From NCBI RefSeq assembly GCF_027889715.1, contig NZ_JAPJZH010000019.1, forward strand, positions 29,185 through 93,184: 64,000 nucleotides of DNA, given 5' to 3'. The stretch is from Allohoeflea poritis. Lineage in GTDB: Bacteria > Pseudomonadota > Alphaproteobacteria > Rhizobiales > Rhizobiaceae. Both the position numbers and the translations under genes were made by a program. Positions 1 to 8,889 of this stretch are shown here, one piece after another (position 1 is the stretch's first letter; each line of letters begins with the position of its first letter). The notes beneath the pieces were generated by a model that saw only the letters and a program-made list of their open reading frames with translations, did not search any database and was not told where the DNA came from.

Positions 1-59
1 TGGATCAGCGCCACCGCAAGCGCCATGACAAGGGCGTAATGGCCGAGTTCAACGATCAT
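1..59 (-). CDS. ccmF: Cytochrome c-type biogenesis protein CcmF, N-terminus only
   Basis: Only the first 19 or so codons lie in the window; the gene runs off the left edge. The visible start reads MIVELGHYALVMALAVALI, which matches the conserved opening of the CcmF haem lyase subunit (a polytopic inner-membrane protein that with CcmH attaches haem to apocytochromes c in the periplasm). It follows ccmE by 9 bases on the same strand, as in the usual ccmI-ccmE-ccmF-ccmH order, so the neighbour supports the call. Nothing can be said about the rest of the protein. Confidence 0.85.
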   Translation of the reverse strand, partial: MIVELGHYALVMALAVALI

Positions 60-68
60 GGCCGGATC

Positions 69-512
69 CTACTCCTCATTGCCTTGCCAAACGCCCTGTT
101 TCTTCAAACTGTCGGCGACCTCCTTGGGCATGTAGGTCTCGTCGTGTTTGGCCAGGACGGTGTCAGCGACAAAGAGCGCATTGTCCGGCCGGAACGCGCC
201 CTCGACAACAACGCCCTGCCCCTCACGGAAAAGATCCGGCAGAATGCCGGTATAGGTGATCTCGACCGTATTGGCCGTATCGGTCACGGCAAATTCAACG
301 GTGGTGCCCTGGCCGCGCGCCACGGAGTTTTCCGCCACAAGTCCGCCGAGACGAATGCGCGTTCCGGGGTTCACCGGTTTTTCGGCAATATCTGTCGGCG
401 AGTGGAAATAGACAATCTGCTCCTGCAGGGCGAACAGAACCAGGAGAACGGCAACGCCGAGGACACCGACACCGCCTGCGATCACGGCAAGTCGTTTTTG
501 TTTGCGCGTCAT
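69..512 (-). CDS. ccmE: Cytochrome c-type biogenesis protein CcmE (haem chaperone)
   Basis: CcmE carries haem in the periplasm from the CcmABCD complex to the CcmF/CcmH lyase. The 147-residue protein has the usual length, a single N-terminal membrane anchor (about residues 8-29) and an OB-fold periplasmic domain. The haem-binding motif is visible as [10 protein letters not shown], with His123 as the covalent haem ligand and Tyr127 as the axial ligand. Its start codon overlaps the ccmI stop by one base (TAATG), so translation is probably coupled; ccmF begins 9 bases downstream. Confidence 0.96.
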   Translation of the reverse strand: MTRKQKRLAVIAGGVGVLGVAVLLVLFALQEQIVYFHSPTDIAEKPVNPGTRIRLGGLVAENSVARGQGTTVEFAVTDTANTVEITYTGILPDLFREGQGVVVEGAFRPDNALFVADTVLAKHDETYMPKEVADSLKKQGVWQGNEE

Positions 513-1648
513 TATTCCACCCTTTGCGGTGTCAGCCCGAACTGCTCGGCAGCTTTGGTCAAAGCCAGCCGACCGGCGCTTCCATCCTCGAAATTCAGCA
601 AGGCCCGGTCAAGCGCGTCCCCGGCCTTTTCCGGTTCTCCAAGTACCATGTAGGAGCGCACCAGCCGCAGCCAACCGTCAAGATCGTCCGGATTGTCGCG
701 CAAGCGCGCATCGAGACCGTCCACCATTCCACCGATCATCGCCATGCGGTCTTCCGGGCTCATTTCCATTGCCGCCGCGACGTCCTCCTCATCGGGACCG
801 GGCGCGGCCTCTCCGGCAGCCGCAAGGTTTGCGTTGATGCCTTTAAGATGCGCCTGCACCTGCGGCATCCACGGCGCATCGGGGGGCGAATTGGCGGCGA
901 GCTTCTCGAACGCCGCCTTGGCCCCGGCGTAGTTTCCTTCCTGGGCAAGACCCAACGCCAGGAAGAAGGACGAAAGCGGATTGCCGGGTTCCAGATCTTC
1001 GGCCGCCTGGAAGGCCGCCTGAGCTTCGGCGGTGACAATACCGCCGCTCTCGGCAAACAGCGCCCGCCCGAGACCGGCCTGGCGGGATGCCGAGGAACCA
1101 AGCAGGCGGATCGCGTTGCGGTAGGCGGTTTCAGCATCGCCTGCCCGCCCGAGGTTGAGATAAATCGGCGCCAGAACATCCCAGCCCCAGCCATCCCCGG
1201 GATTGCTGGCAAGGTGGGATTCGGCCTGAGCAATCAGCGTCCTTATGTCGGTTTCGTCGTTTGCGGGAGCCTGAATGCGGGCGGCGAGCGGCTGTGCGGG
1301 CATGCCCGGCTTGCCGATGGCAAGGTAGCCGATGACGGCCATCACCGGCAGAAAGACGATTACGACATAACGGGCAGCGGAGGAGAGCGATGAGCCGGGC
1401 CGCGACTTCGCATTGGCGTTTGTGGCCTTGAGCAGGCGTCGCCCCACCTCGGCGCGGGCGTATTCGGCCTCTTCACCGGCGATCAGACCCGCTTCGATAT
1501 CGCGATCGATTTCCCGCAGTTGGTCGTAATAGACCTCCGCGTCATGTTCTGTCGCATTATCCTGCCGGCTCACGGTGCGCGCCAGCGGCACCAGCAGGCT
1601 TATGGTGGCGGCCACCGTCAGGACGGCGGCCAAGACCCAAAACATCAT
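512..1648 (-). CDS. ccmI: Cytochrome c biogenesis protein CcmI (CycH)
   Basis: CcmI is the apocytochrome c chaperone of the system I maturation pathway in alphaproteobacteria. The 378-residue protein has an N-terminal transmembrane helix (residues 3-23), a short charged cytoplasmic loop rich in Glu/Arg (about 30-75), a second transmembrane helix (about 88-110) and a long periplasmic part with tetratricopeptide-type repeats (for example around residues 140-260 and 310-365). The topology and length match rhizobial CycH. It is first in the ccmI-ccmE-ccmF run and overlaps ccmE by one base. Confidence 0.93.
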   Translation of the reverse strand: MMFWVLAAVLTVAATISLLVPLARTVSRQDNATEHDAEVYYDQLREIDRDIEAGLIAGEEAEYARAEVGRRLLKATNANAKSRPGSSLSSAARYVVIVFLPVMAVIGYLAIGKPGMPAQPLAARIQAPANDETDIRTLIAQAESHLASNPGDGWGWDVLAPIYLNLGRAGDAETAYRNAIRLLGSSASRQAGLGRALFAESGGIVTAEAQAAFQAAEDLEPGNPLSSFFLALGLAQEGNYAGAKAAFEKLAANSPPDAPWMPQVQAHLKGINANLAAAGEAAPGPDEEDVAAAMEMSPEDRMAMIGGMVDGLDARLRDNPDDLDGWLRLVRSYMVLGEPEKAGDALDRALLNFEDGSAGRLALTKAAEQFGLTPQRVE

Positions 1649-1741
1649 GATGGCTCAGGCGTCAGCCCCTGTTCAAAGGTCCGCGCCGCTGGGCTCTCCG
1701 GCGGCCGGGCATTCAGTCTTTAATTATTGTAATTATGGGCT

Positions 1742-2170
1742 TCAAACAAGCGGCGTCCAGTTACCGTCTTCACTGCGGCAAGCGGTGCCGCGCGCCGTTG
1801 TCTCGACGCCGCCCTGCATGATCTTGTGCACGTACTGCCTGCAATTCTGGGAACCGACCTCGTAGGGCTGGGCCGCATAAACCTCGCCCGAAACGCCACT
1901 TTGCGTGCCCTGCCATGCGACGATCTGTCCGCTCGGGGCGACTTCAAGTGCACGATATTCCGCCTCCAGCGCCTTCATACGGTCTTCCGAACTGAGCTGC
2001 GCCGATATGGTGGGATCGATAATGCCGCCGTTGAGCGCGTCGATCACGGAAGATTTACCGCTCGACTGCGGAACGAAGGAGTTCAGAAAGCTGGACTGCC
2101 CGCCCGTGTTCGAGCAGCCGGCAAGCGCCAGCGCAAACGTGAACGACAATATCAGGTACCCGATCTTCAT
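1742..2170 (-). CDS. Small outer-membrane lipoprotein, RT0821/Lpp0805 surface-antigen type
   Basis: The chosen ATG gives a 142-residue protein starting MKIGYLILSFTFALALAGC, a lipoprotein signal peptide with lipobox LAGC; a longer reading to 2212 adds 14 residues with no signal value. The C-terminal part (about residues 85-140) contains NCRQYVHKI, ARGTACR and a final GNW, the pattern of RT0821/Lpp0805 or 17-kDa-antigen-like surface proteins, where two Cys probably form a disulfide. The function of the family is not known. It sits between feuQ and ccmI on the same strand, with about 90 bases to each. Confidence 0.8.
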   Translation of the reverse strand: MKIGYLILSFTFALALAGCSNTGGQSSFLNSFVPQSSGKSSVIDALNGGIIDPTISAQLSSEDRMKALEAEYRALEVAPSGQIVAWQGTQSGVSGEVYAAQPYEVGSQNCRQYVHKIMQGGVETTARGTACRSEDGNWTPLV

Positions 2171-2260
2171 GGTCGCGCCTTTGTACAATGTACCTAGATT
2201 CGATGCCGGCATAGGGCGTCATTGTGGCGTTGTTTTGGCTGATATGATGGGGCGCAAAGA

Positions 2261-3667
2261 TTAACGAACCGCAACCGGCAGCGAAACCGTAACGCTCAGG
2301 CCGCCCAGATCGCTTCGACCCAGCTTGACCGAGCCTTTGTACTCTTCCGAAATTTCCTTGATGATGGAGAGCCCCAGCCCCGTTCCCGGCTTGCTTTCGT
2401 CCAGTCTGCGGCCGCGTTTCAGCGCCTCGGCGAGTTGATCGTCTTCCATGCCCGGCCCATCGTCTTCGACACTGATGGCGAGCATGGGCCGGGATTCCGA
2501 TGTCGCGGCGGCGGTCATTTCTCCGGTGGCTTTTATTCGGACCCTTACCTTTCCGGTCGCCCATTTGCTGGCATTTTCAAGCATGTTACCAAGGATTTCC
2601 TCGACATCATGCTGCTCCATGGCCAGATTCGGCGAATCATCCGGTAGCATCAGCTCGAAAGCCGTATCCGGGTTGAGGCGTTCCATGACCCGCATCAGGC
2701 GCTGCAATGTCTTTTGCGTGTCGGTCCGCACCAGGACCGAATTCTGCTGGGCGGCGATACGGGCGCGGTCCAGATAATGCTGGACCTGATTCTGCATCGC
2801 CGTCGCCTGTTCATTCACAAGCCGGGCCTGGTCCGGTTCCATCGACCGGCTCTCATTGAGCAGAACAGCAATCGGCGTTTTCAGCGAGTGGGCCAGGTTT
2901 CCGACCTGCATGCGGGCCCGTTCAATGATCCGGCGATTGTTCTCGATCAGCGCGTTGACCTCACCGGTCAGCGGCGCGATCTCCCGGGGGAAGCTGCCTT
3001 CAAGCGATTCGGTCTTGCCGGCGCGGATTTCCTCCAGCGAGCGGCGGATCCGGTCGAGTGGCCGCAGGCCGAACAGGATGGCGATGGCGTTCACCAGGAG
3101 ACTGCCAACGCCGAAAATGACCAGAAACAAAATGAGCTGGCGCGAGAATGCCGAAACGTCGGCATTGAGGTCGGCCATGGCGCCGGCCACCCGAAAGCGG
3201 GCGATTTCACCGTTGTCTCCGAGCAGGACCTCGGTTTCCGCGACCAGTTCCTCCTGCCCCGTGCTGTCCTGCGAGATGTAGATGCGCTCATAACGCTCGT
3301 TGAACGGCGCCGAATCCGTGCCGGGTATGGCGAGTGTGCGGTCGCCGAGGGAAACCGAGGCAAGCTTGTCCGGCGGTCTGTCCCCGACGATGTCGACGAT
3401 CCAGTACCAGCCGCTGCCGGGCTGGCTGAAGCGCAGGTCGCCAAGCTGGGGCGTTCCTTCGAGTTGGCCGTTTTCATCCAGCGATACCGAGTTGATGACG
3501 TTGTAGAGCTGGGCGCGCAGAAGGTCGCGGAAGCCGCGTTCCGTACCGTTTCGATAAAGCGTCAGGATCAGGATGCCGATAACGAAAAGGGCGATCACCG
3601 CCCAGGCGCTTGCGATCACAAGAACCCGCGCCGCGAGCGAGCGCGGTTGCCGCTTTTCAGCTGCCAT
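2261..3667 (-). CDS. feuQ: Sensor histidine kinase FeuQ
   Basis: Membrane sensor kinase partner of the adjacent response regulator. The 468-residue protein has two transmembrane helices (about 14-36 and 177-199) bounding a periplasmic sensor domain of about 140 residues, then a HAMP-like linker, a phosphoacceptor region NLAHSLKTPIAVL with His260, and an HATPase with the N box (LGNMLENASKW), G1 (DDGPGM) and G2 (GTGLGLSI). The ATG at 3667 overlaps the feuP stop by 11 bases, implying coupling; an upstream ATG at 3694 is also open. In Sinorhizobium meliloti FeuQ is held in check by periplasmic FeuN and controls genes for cyclic glucan export and osmoadaptation. The identity rests on the near-complete resemblance of its neighbour to FeuP. 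Confidence 0.88.
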   Translation of the reverse strand: MAAEKRQPRSLAARVLVIASAWAVIALFVIGILILTLYRNGTERGFRDLLRAQLYNVINSVSLDENGQLEGTPQLGDLRFSQPGSGWYWIVDIVGDRPPDKLASVSLGDRTLAIPGTDSAPFNERYERIYISQDSTGQEELVAETEVLLGDNGEIARFRVAGAMADLNADVSAFSRQLILFLVIFGVGSLLVNAIAILFGLRPLDRIRRSLEEIRAGKTESLEGSFPREIAPLTGEVNALIENNRRIIERARMQVGNLAHSLKTPIAVLLNESRSMEPDQARLVNEQATAMQNQVQHYLDRARIAAQQNSVLVRTDTQKTLQRLMRVMERLNPDTAFELMLPDDSPNLAMEQHDVEEILGNMLENASKWATGKVRVRIKATGEMTAAATSESRPMLAISVEDDGPGMEDDQLAEALKRGRRLDESKPGTGLGLSIIKEISEEYKGSVKLGRSDLGGLSVTVSLPVAVR

Positions 3668-4328
3668 CGCCTGGAGCCTGAATCCGGTATCCAAGCCCCC
3701 GCACGGTTTCGATCATGTCGATGCCGAGTTTCTTGCGCAGTCGCCCGACAAACACTTCGATCGTATTGGAATCGCGGTCGAAATCCTGATCGTACATATG
3801 TTCCACAAGCTCGGTGCGTGAAACCACCTTGCCCTCATGGTGCACGAGGTAGGACAGAAGGCGGAATTCGTGGGATGTCAGTTTCAGCGCCTTGCCGTCA
3901 ACGGTTGCCTTAGCGCCGCGTGTATCAAGCCGCAGCGGCCCGCAGACGATCTCGGACGAAGAGTGTCCGGCGGCCCGGCGGATCAGGGCCCGTACCCGTG
4001 CAAGCACCTCCTCGACATGAAACGGCTTGGCAACATAGTCGTCGGCGCCTGCGTCAATGCCGGCCACCTTGTCGCTCCAGCGGTCGCGCGCGGTAAGAAT
4101 GAGCACGGGCATGGACCGGCCGGCAGCGCGCCACTCTTCCAGAACGGTAATCCCGTCCATTTCAGGAAGCCCGATATCAAGAATAACCGTGTCGTAGGGT
4201 TCCGTATCGCCGAGGAAATGGCCTTCCGATCCGTCAAAGGCCTTGTCGACCACATAGCCGGCCTCTTCCAGCGCTTCACTGAGCTGACGGTTGAGATCCC
4301 GGTCGTCCTCGACAACAAGTATGCGCAT
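3657..4328 (-). CDS. feuP: Response regulator FeuP (OmpR/PhoB type)
   Basis: The 223-residue protein begins MRILVVEDD and has a receiver domain (1-115) with acidic pocket Glu7/Asp8/Asp9, phosphoacceptor Asp51 in VILDIGLPEMDG, and a winged-helix DNA-binding domain (about 125-220). Stretches such as RWSDKVAGIDAGADDYVAKP and MYDQDFDRDSNTIEVFVGR are characteristic of rhizobial FeuP. The start at 4328 is preferred over the open ATG at 4349 because receivers of this family begin MRIL. It lies between a feuN-like gene and feuQ, giving a feuN-feuP-feuQ order. Confidence 0.93.
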   Translation of the reverse strand: MRILVVEDDRDLNRQLSEALEEAGYVVDKAFDGSEGHFLGDTEPYDTVILDIGLPEMDGITVLEEWRAAGRSMPVLILTARDRWSDKVAGIDAGADDYVAKPFHVEEVLARVRALIRRAAGHSSSEIVCGPLRLDTRGAKATVDGKALKLTSHEFRLLSYLVHHEGKVVSRTELVEHMYDQDFDRDSNTIEVFVGRLRKKLGIDMIETVRGLGYRIQAPGDGS

Positions 4329-4358
4329 GCTCTGCCGCCTCCGATTCATCCCGGCCGG

Positions 4359-4613
4359 CTATGGCCGGGCATTCACGGTCATCTTGCGCCGCCTCTTGCC
4401 ACTCGAATCGGGAGCAAGCACGGTAATCTTGCAGACGGGCTGCCCGCCATTCTGGGCGACCTTGACCGACAGCAGCTGACCGTTTGTCTGTGCCAGCACA
4501 CGCTGAACCGCGGCCGAACAGTCTGCGCCCTGAGCGGCGGCCTCGCGCGCCTCCAGCGCCGCGAACGGCAGGGCCATCAGCGTGACCAGCAATAGTTTCT
4601 TATAACCGTTCAT
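4359..4613 (-). CDS. feuN: Small periplasmic FeuN-like protein (PepSY-like)
   Basis: This 84-residue protein has a signal peptide (positively charged MNGYKK, then a hydrophobic run to about residue 20, likely cut near AAAQ-G29) and a mature domain of about 55 residues with two cysteines, Cys32 and Cys61, that could form a disulfide. The segment around residues 44-80 has the alternating pattern of a PepSY-like repeat and ends in a basic RRRKMT stretch. Its size, secretion and position 30 bases upstream of feuP match FeuN of Sinorhizobium meliloti, an 83-residue periplasmic protein that represses FeuQ. The identification is by context and form, not by a search. Confidence 0.7.
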   Translation of the reverse strand: MNGYKKLLLVTLMALPFAALEAREAAAQGADCSAAVQRVLAQTNGQLLSVKVAQNGGQPVCKITVLAPDSSGKRRRKMTVNARP

Positions 4614-4766
4614 CTTCGTCCTTCAAGACGGCGTCTCAGCCGTTAACCCCTGTAATGGCCCGGAAAATCCGGCACACCATATATGCGGCCCCGCCTGTGC
4701 GTCCATGGCGCGGACCAATCGATTAAACTTGTCGTTAATGTGTACAGGAGCTTTGCTGAACTAAAA

Positions 4767-4783
4767 ATGAACGGACGGTTCAT
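4767..4783. promoter_or_regulatory. Inverted repeat upstream of the feuNPQ genes
   Basis: Perfect arms ATGAAC and GTTCAT are separated by five bases. The repeat lies about 155 bases upstream of the feuN start, in the 200-base gap that separates it from the UPF0260 gene. It could be an operator for a dimeric regulator; no partner can be named, and a chance repeat of six-base arms is possible. Confidence 0.3.
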
Positions 4784-4815
4784 GTGAATCTTGTTGCACG
4801 AGGCGCTGACGCCGA

Positions 4816-5274
4816 TCACCCCTCGACCGGCTCAAAAGGCCATTCCACGATGTGGTCCTCGAAATCTTCCGGTTCCATGCCAGCTTCGGGAACCGTGCGC
4901 CCGCGCACGGAAACGCCGGCCAGATGCACGGTGTCCGCGTCGCCCGAAACGAGCGGGTGCCACCAGTAGAGGTCCCTTTCCTCGGCGATGAGCCGATAGG
5001 CGCAGGTCGGCGGAAGCCAGGTGAGTGCCCGTACCGATTTCGGTGTCAGATTGATGCATTCGGGCACCTTTTGCTGACGATTCTCGTAATCCTTGCAACG
5101 GCAGGTGTCGGCGTCGAGCAGCTTGCAGGCGACATTGGTCCAGGCGATCTCGCCCGTTTCCCAATCCTCGAGCTTGTTGAGACAGCAGCGCCCGCAGCCG
5201 TCGCACAGGCTCTCCCACTGTTCGTCGGACATTTCCTCAAGTCTGGTGGTTTTCCAGAATGGATCGCTCGTCAT
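4816..5274 (-). CDS. UPF0260 family protein (YcgN-like, cysteine cluster)
   Basis: The 152-residue cytoplasmic protein carries the family hallmark CDGCGRCC near residues 24-31 and a further cysteine set (around CKLL, CRCKDY, EC and CAY), consistent with binding of zinc or an iron-sulfur cluster, although the role of UPF0260/YkgJ-type proteins is not established. Length is typical for YcgN. It is on the minus strand, about 200 bases upstream of the feuN-like gene, and diverges from the penicillin-binding protein gene. Confidence 0.92.
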   Translation of the reverse strand: MTSDPFWKTTRLEEMSDEQWESLCDGCGRCCLNKLEDWETGEIAWTNVACKLLDADTCRCKDYENRQQKVPECINLTPKSVRALTWLPPTCAYRLIAEERDLYWWHPLVSGDADTVHLAGVSVRGRTVPEAGMEPEDFEDHIVEWPFEPVEG

Positions 5275-5440
5275 CCGTACCCCGTATATTACAGTGCCGG
5301 TAACAATGTCTGTTACTTTTTACTGCACCTCTTGCCCACATGATCTAATATAGGCACAAGACAAGCGGGTGCGCGGCCGAAATGGACCTTGGCGTGTCGG
5401 CACGTTTTGAACGCCGCCGTACGGCCAGTCAACAGACGGG

Positions 5441-7624
5441 ATGACCAAGTTGCAGGACCCCTTCAATCAGGATCAGCGACCCGGAAAACGCAGGCATCTG
5501 TTTCTGCGGCTGGATTCATGGATTGATTCCGTGCTCTGGTCGGCCGGCTCGGGCCTCGGCGAGAAGTGGGAAGACATCAACATCTTCTTCCGGCGCTTCC
5601 ACGCCAAGGGTTACAAGCGCATATTCTTCGAGCTACTGGGCGAATCGATGACGCTTGGCACCGCCGGCGCCGTATTGCTGCTGGCCCTCGCGCTGCCGGC
5701 CTTCGAGGAAACCTACGGCAACTGGCGCGAACAGGATGATTTCGCCGTCACATTCCTCGACCGCTATGGCAACGAAATCGGCCACCGGGGCATTATCCAC
5801 GAGGATTCTGTCCCAATAGACGCCCTGCCCGATCACCTGGTCAAATCCGTGCTTGCAACCGAAGACCGGCGGTTCTTCGAGCATTTCGGCATCGACATGT
5901 TCGGCCTTGTGCGCGCCATGACCGAAAATGTGCGGGCCAATTCCGTCGTCCAGGGCGGCTCGACGATCACCCAGCAACTGGCCAAGAACCTGTTCCTGAC
6001 CAATGAACGAACGATCGAGCGCAAGATCAAGGAAGCCTTTCTCGCCTTGTGGCTCGAGGCGAACCTGTCCAAGAACGAGATCCTGCGGCTTTACCTGGAC
6101 CGCGCCTATATGGGCGGCGGCACATTCGGCATCGCGGCAGCGGCACAGTTCTATTTCGGCAAGGAGATCACGGATGTGACTCTGGCCGAGTCGGCCATGC
6201 TGGCTGGCCTGTTCAAGGCGCCGGCACGCTACGCGCCGCACATCAACCTGCCGGCCGCGCGCGGACGCGCCAACGAGGTGCTGACCAACCTCGTGCAGGG
6301 CGGGCTGATGACCGAGGGGCAGGTTATCGGAGCGCGGCGCGCGCCCGCGGACATTGTCGACCGCGGCGACAAGGAATCACCCGATTACTTCCTGGACTGG
6401 GCTTTCGAGGAAGTCCGGCGGATCGCGGCGCGCTATGCGGACCATTCGCTGATCGTGCGTACGACAATCGATGAAAACCTGCAGCGGGCGGCCGAAGAGG
6501 CCCTTGAGGCGGGTCTGCGCCAATACGGCAAGCGTTACGATGTCGATCAGGGGGCGATCGTCCTGATCGAGAACGGCGGCGCCGTGCGGGCGATGGTGGG
6601 CGGCCGCGACTACGGCGAAAGCCAGTTCAACAGGGCGACCAAAGCGCTCAGGCAGCCAGGTTCCTCCTTCAAGGTTTTCGTCTATACGACGGCGATGGAA
6701 AACGGCTTCACACCGGAAACCACGATCCGCGACGCACCGATCACATGGCGCGGCTGGTCGCCGCGCAACTACGGCCGCGGCTACAAGGGCCGCATCGACC
6801 TGACCACCGCGCTGGTCAAATCCGTGAACACGATTCCCGTGCGTCTTGCGCGCGATCATCTCGGCACCGAAAACATCGCCGAAATGGCCAAGAGGCTCGG
6901 CGTCGAGAGCAATGTCGCCGTCGATAAAACCATGCCGCTGGGGACATCGGAAGTCACGGTTCTCGATCAGGCCACGGCCTATTCCGTGTTTCCGGCCGGG
7001 GGGCTGGAGTCCAACCGGCACGGCATCACGCAGATCATGAACTATTCCGGCAAGGTTCTTTACGACCAGCGCCGCGATGCGCCGGAACGCAAGCGACTGC
7101 TGGATGAGGAGACGGTGCGATCGATGAACACCATCCTCAGCCAGATACCGGAATGGGGCACCGGCCGGCGCGCCAAACTCGAGGGAATCAAGACCGCGGG
7201 CAAGACAGGCACCACGCAGGCCTATCGCGACGGCTGGTTTGTCGGCTTTACCGGCAATTTCACCGCAGCCGTCTGGTTCGGCAAGGACAACTTCCTGCCG
7301 ACAGCGCGTATGACCGGCGGATCGCTGCCTGCCATGACATTCAAGCAATTGATGACTTATGCGCACCAGGGCATTGAATTGAAACCTATTCCGGGCATTG
7401 AAGATCCGGAACTGGACGAAAAGACAAATGGCGGACAGGTCGCACAGACCGAATTGCTTGACGACAGCGGCGCACCGATTCTCAGGCCGCGCGTCCTGTC
7501 CAAGCAGGCCACGTCGCTGCTGCGCGAACTTGCGGATGACTTCGCCAATTCGCCGCCCCTGAGCCTGCAATCGCAGCGTTCGGTTGCCTATAAGCCGGAA
7601 ACGCAGCCGGCGGCCGTCGAATAG
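5441..7624 (+). CDS. Bifunctional penicillin-binding protein 1 (transglycosylase/transpeptidase)
   Basis: Class A PBP that polymerises and cross-links peptidoglycan at the inner membrane. The 727-residue protein has a rhizobial-type cytoplasmic N-terminus (residues 1-65, with WIDSVLWSAG and a charged region), one transmembrane helix (about 72-92), a GT51 glycosyltransferase domain with catalytic Glu141 in ATEDRRFFEH and the GGSTITQQLAKNLF motif, and a transpeptidase domain with SxxK (Ser408-Lys411 in PGSSFK), SxN (KSVNTIP) and KTG (AGKTGTT). All catalytic motifs are intact. It is monocistronic or leads the DUF1214/DUF1254 pair 81 bases downstream. Confidence 0.95.
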   Translation: MTKLQDPFNQDQRPGKRRHLFLRLDSWIDSVLWSAGSGLGEKWEDINIFFRRFHAKGYKRIFFELLGESMTLGTAGAVLLLALALPAFEETYGNWREQDDFAVTFLDRYGNEIGHRGIIHEDSVPIDALPDHLVKSVLATEDRRFFEHFGIDMFGLVRAMTENVRANSVVQGGSTITQQLAKNLFLTNERTIERKIKEAFLALWLEANLSKNEILRLYLDRAYMGGGTFGIAAAAQFYFGKEITDVTLAESAMLAGLFKAPARYAPHINLPAARGRANEVLTNLVQGGLMTEGQVIGARRAPADIVDRGDKESPDYFLDWAFEEVRRIAARYADHSLIVRTTIDENLQRAAEEALEAGLRQYGKRYDVDQGAIVLIENGGAVRAMVGGRDYGESQFNRATKALRQPGSSFKVFVYTTAMENGFTPETTIRDAPITWRGWSPRNYGRGYKGRIDLTTALVKSVNTIPVRLARDHLGTENIAEMAKRLGVESNVAVDKTMPLGTSEVTVLDQATAYSVFPAGGLESNRHGITQIMNYSGKVLYDQRRDAPERKRLLDEETVRSMNTILSQIPEWGTGRRAKLEGIKTAGKTGTTQAYRDGWFVGFTGNFTAAVWFGKDNFLPTARMTGGSLPAMTFKQLMTYAHQGIELKPIPGIEDPELDEKTNGGQVAQTELLDDSGAPILRPRVLSKQATSLLRELADDFANSPPLSLQSQRSVAYKPETQPAAVE

Positions 7625-7705
7625 GACCCAATTCCGCATTGGAGAAACGCGCGGGCAACTGCTATGTCAGGTGACATGATAATTCCGGCCTGAGGTCAAA
7701 CGTCG

Positions 7706-8296
7706 TTGTTTCGCGTTCCCGCCACCATCGCTGCGATCTTCATCCTTGCCTTCGGCGGCGCCATGCTCAGCGCCGTATATGCGCTGCAGGCAACGATCGG
7801 CTTCGGATCCATTGCCATCGGCCCTTGGAGCGCATGGCCGATGGCGCAGACCGAACAGGCCGACCCCTATGCCAAGGCCCATCGCGCCCGCGCCGGTCAA
7901 CTGCTTCTCGGGGACGCCGAAGGGCTGGTCTTTTTTGCCGACAATGACAGCAGCGGCGGCCGGCTGATCACCGAATGCGACTATGTGGTCACGGGCCAGA
8001 CGCCGCCCGCGCGTTTCTGGACGCTTCATGCGACCGATGCCGACGATACGCTGCTTGAGGTCAACCCCGCCTACCCGTCGGCATTTCATTCGCAGAACGT
8101 TGCGAAATACGAGAACGGCGCATTCGCCATCAATATCAGCGGCGATCCGAAGACTGGAAACTGGCTTGCCACAGGGCGGCGATACCAGCCCTTCAAGCTG
8201 GTGCTGACGCTGTTCGATACGCCGACCGCCGGCAGTTCGCGCCTCATTGATCTGCAGATGCCCGAGATCATCCGCGGAGCGTGCCGAAATGGGTAG
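7706..8296 (+). CDS. DUF1214 domain protein
   Basis: The 196-residue protein starts at a TTG codon (the only in-frame start that keeps the hydrophobic N-terminus; a GAGG lies about ten bases upstream). It has an N-terminal membrane anchor or uncleaved signal (about residues 5-27) and a DUF1214 domain, recognisable from YVVTGQTPPARFWTLHATD and NISGDPKTGNWLAT. DUF1214 and DUF1254 often occur together, in single proteins or as neighbours as here; their biochemical role is not known. It overlaps the next gene by eight bases. Confidence 0.8.
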   Translation: MFRVPATIAAIFILAFGGAMLSAVYALQATIGFGSIAIGPWSAWPMAQTEQADPYAKAHRARAGQLLLGDAEGLVFFADNDSSGGRLITECDYVVTGQTPPARFWTLHATDADDTLLEVNPAYPSAFHSQNVAKYENGAFAINISGDPKTGNWLATGRRYQPFKLVLTLFDTPTAGSSRLIDLQMPEIIRGACRNG

Positions 8297-8834
8297 GCTG
8301 ATCTACATTGTTCTGTCCGGCCTGGCCGGGGCCGCGCTTTTGCACATCATCATCATCCTGGCGATCCCTGCCTATGCGGAACGCGATGCCTGGACGAAAA
8401 TCAATGCGCTTGGCCCAACGGAGTTCTTCCACATATTGCCAATGGACAAACCGGGCGGCCTGACCTCCGCCAATCCGTTCATTCGTACGGCCGTTTGCCG
8501 CTTCGATATAACGAAGAAGCCTGCGCGCATCACCGCGTCCGGCCTGGCCTATTACTGGTCGCTGGCCATTTTCGACCCGGGCGCGAATGAGATTTACAGC
8601 ATGAACGACCGGACGGCGACGAACAAGAAGCTGGACATCGCCGTCGTCACCCCCTTGCAAATGATCGGCTATCGCAAAAGCCTGCCCGAGGCACTGGCGG
8701 AATCCGTCCTGATCGAGTTTCCCGCGACGACCGGATATCTCGTGCTGCGCACCGTGACGCCCGATGCGAGCTGGGAACTGATCGTTCGGGAGTTCCTGAG
8801 CAGCGCCGTGTGTCAGAGTACGGACACGGCATAG
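8289..8834 (+). CDS. DUF1254 domain protein
   Basis: The ATG at 8289 gives a 181-residue protein with an N-terminal membrane helix (about residues 4-24) followed by a periplasmic domain resembling a short DUF1254 unit (WTKINALGPTEFFHILP, later YYWSLAIFD). It overlaps the DUF1214 gene by eight bases, so the two are translationally coupled and probably act together at the inner membrane. A longer frame from 8247 lies inside the upstream gene and is not needed. Function unknown. Confidence 0.8.
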   Translation: MGRLIYIVLSGLAGAALLHIIIILAIPAYAERDAWTKINALGPTEFFHILPMDKPGGLTSANPFIRTAVCRFDITKKPARITASGLAYYWSLAIFDPGANEIYSMNDRTATNKKLDIAVVTPLQMIGYRKSLPEALAESVLIEFPATTGYLVLRTVTPDASWELIVREFLSSAVCQSTDTA

Positions 8835-8889
8835 TCTGCATCTGAAGTCGGCAACGCGGCCTGAATTGAGCGGTGCTCGCCAATCGGGC

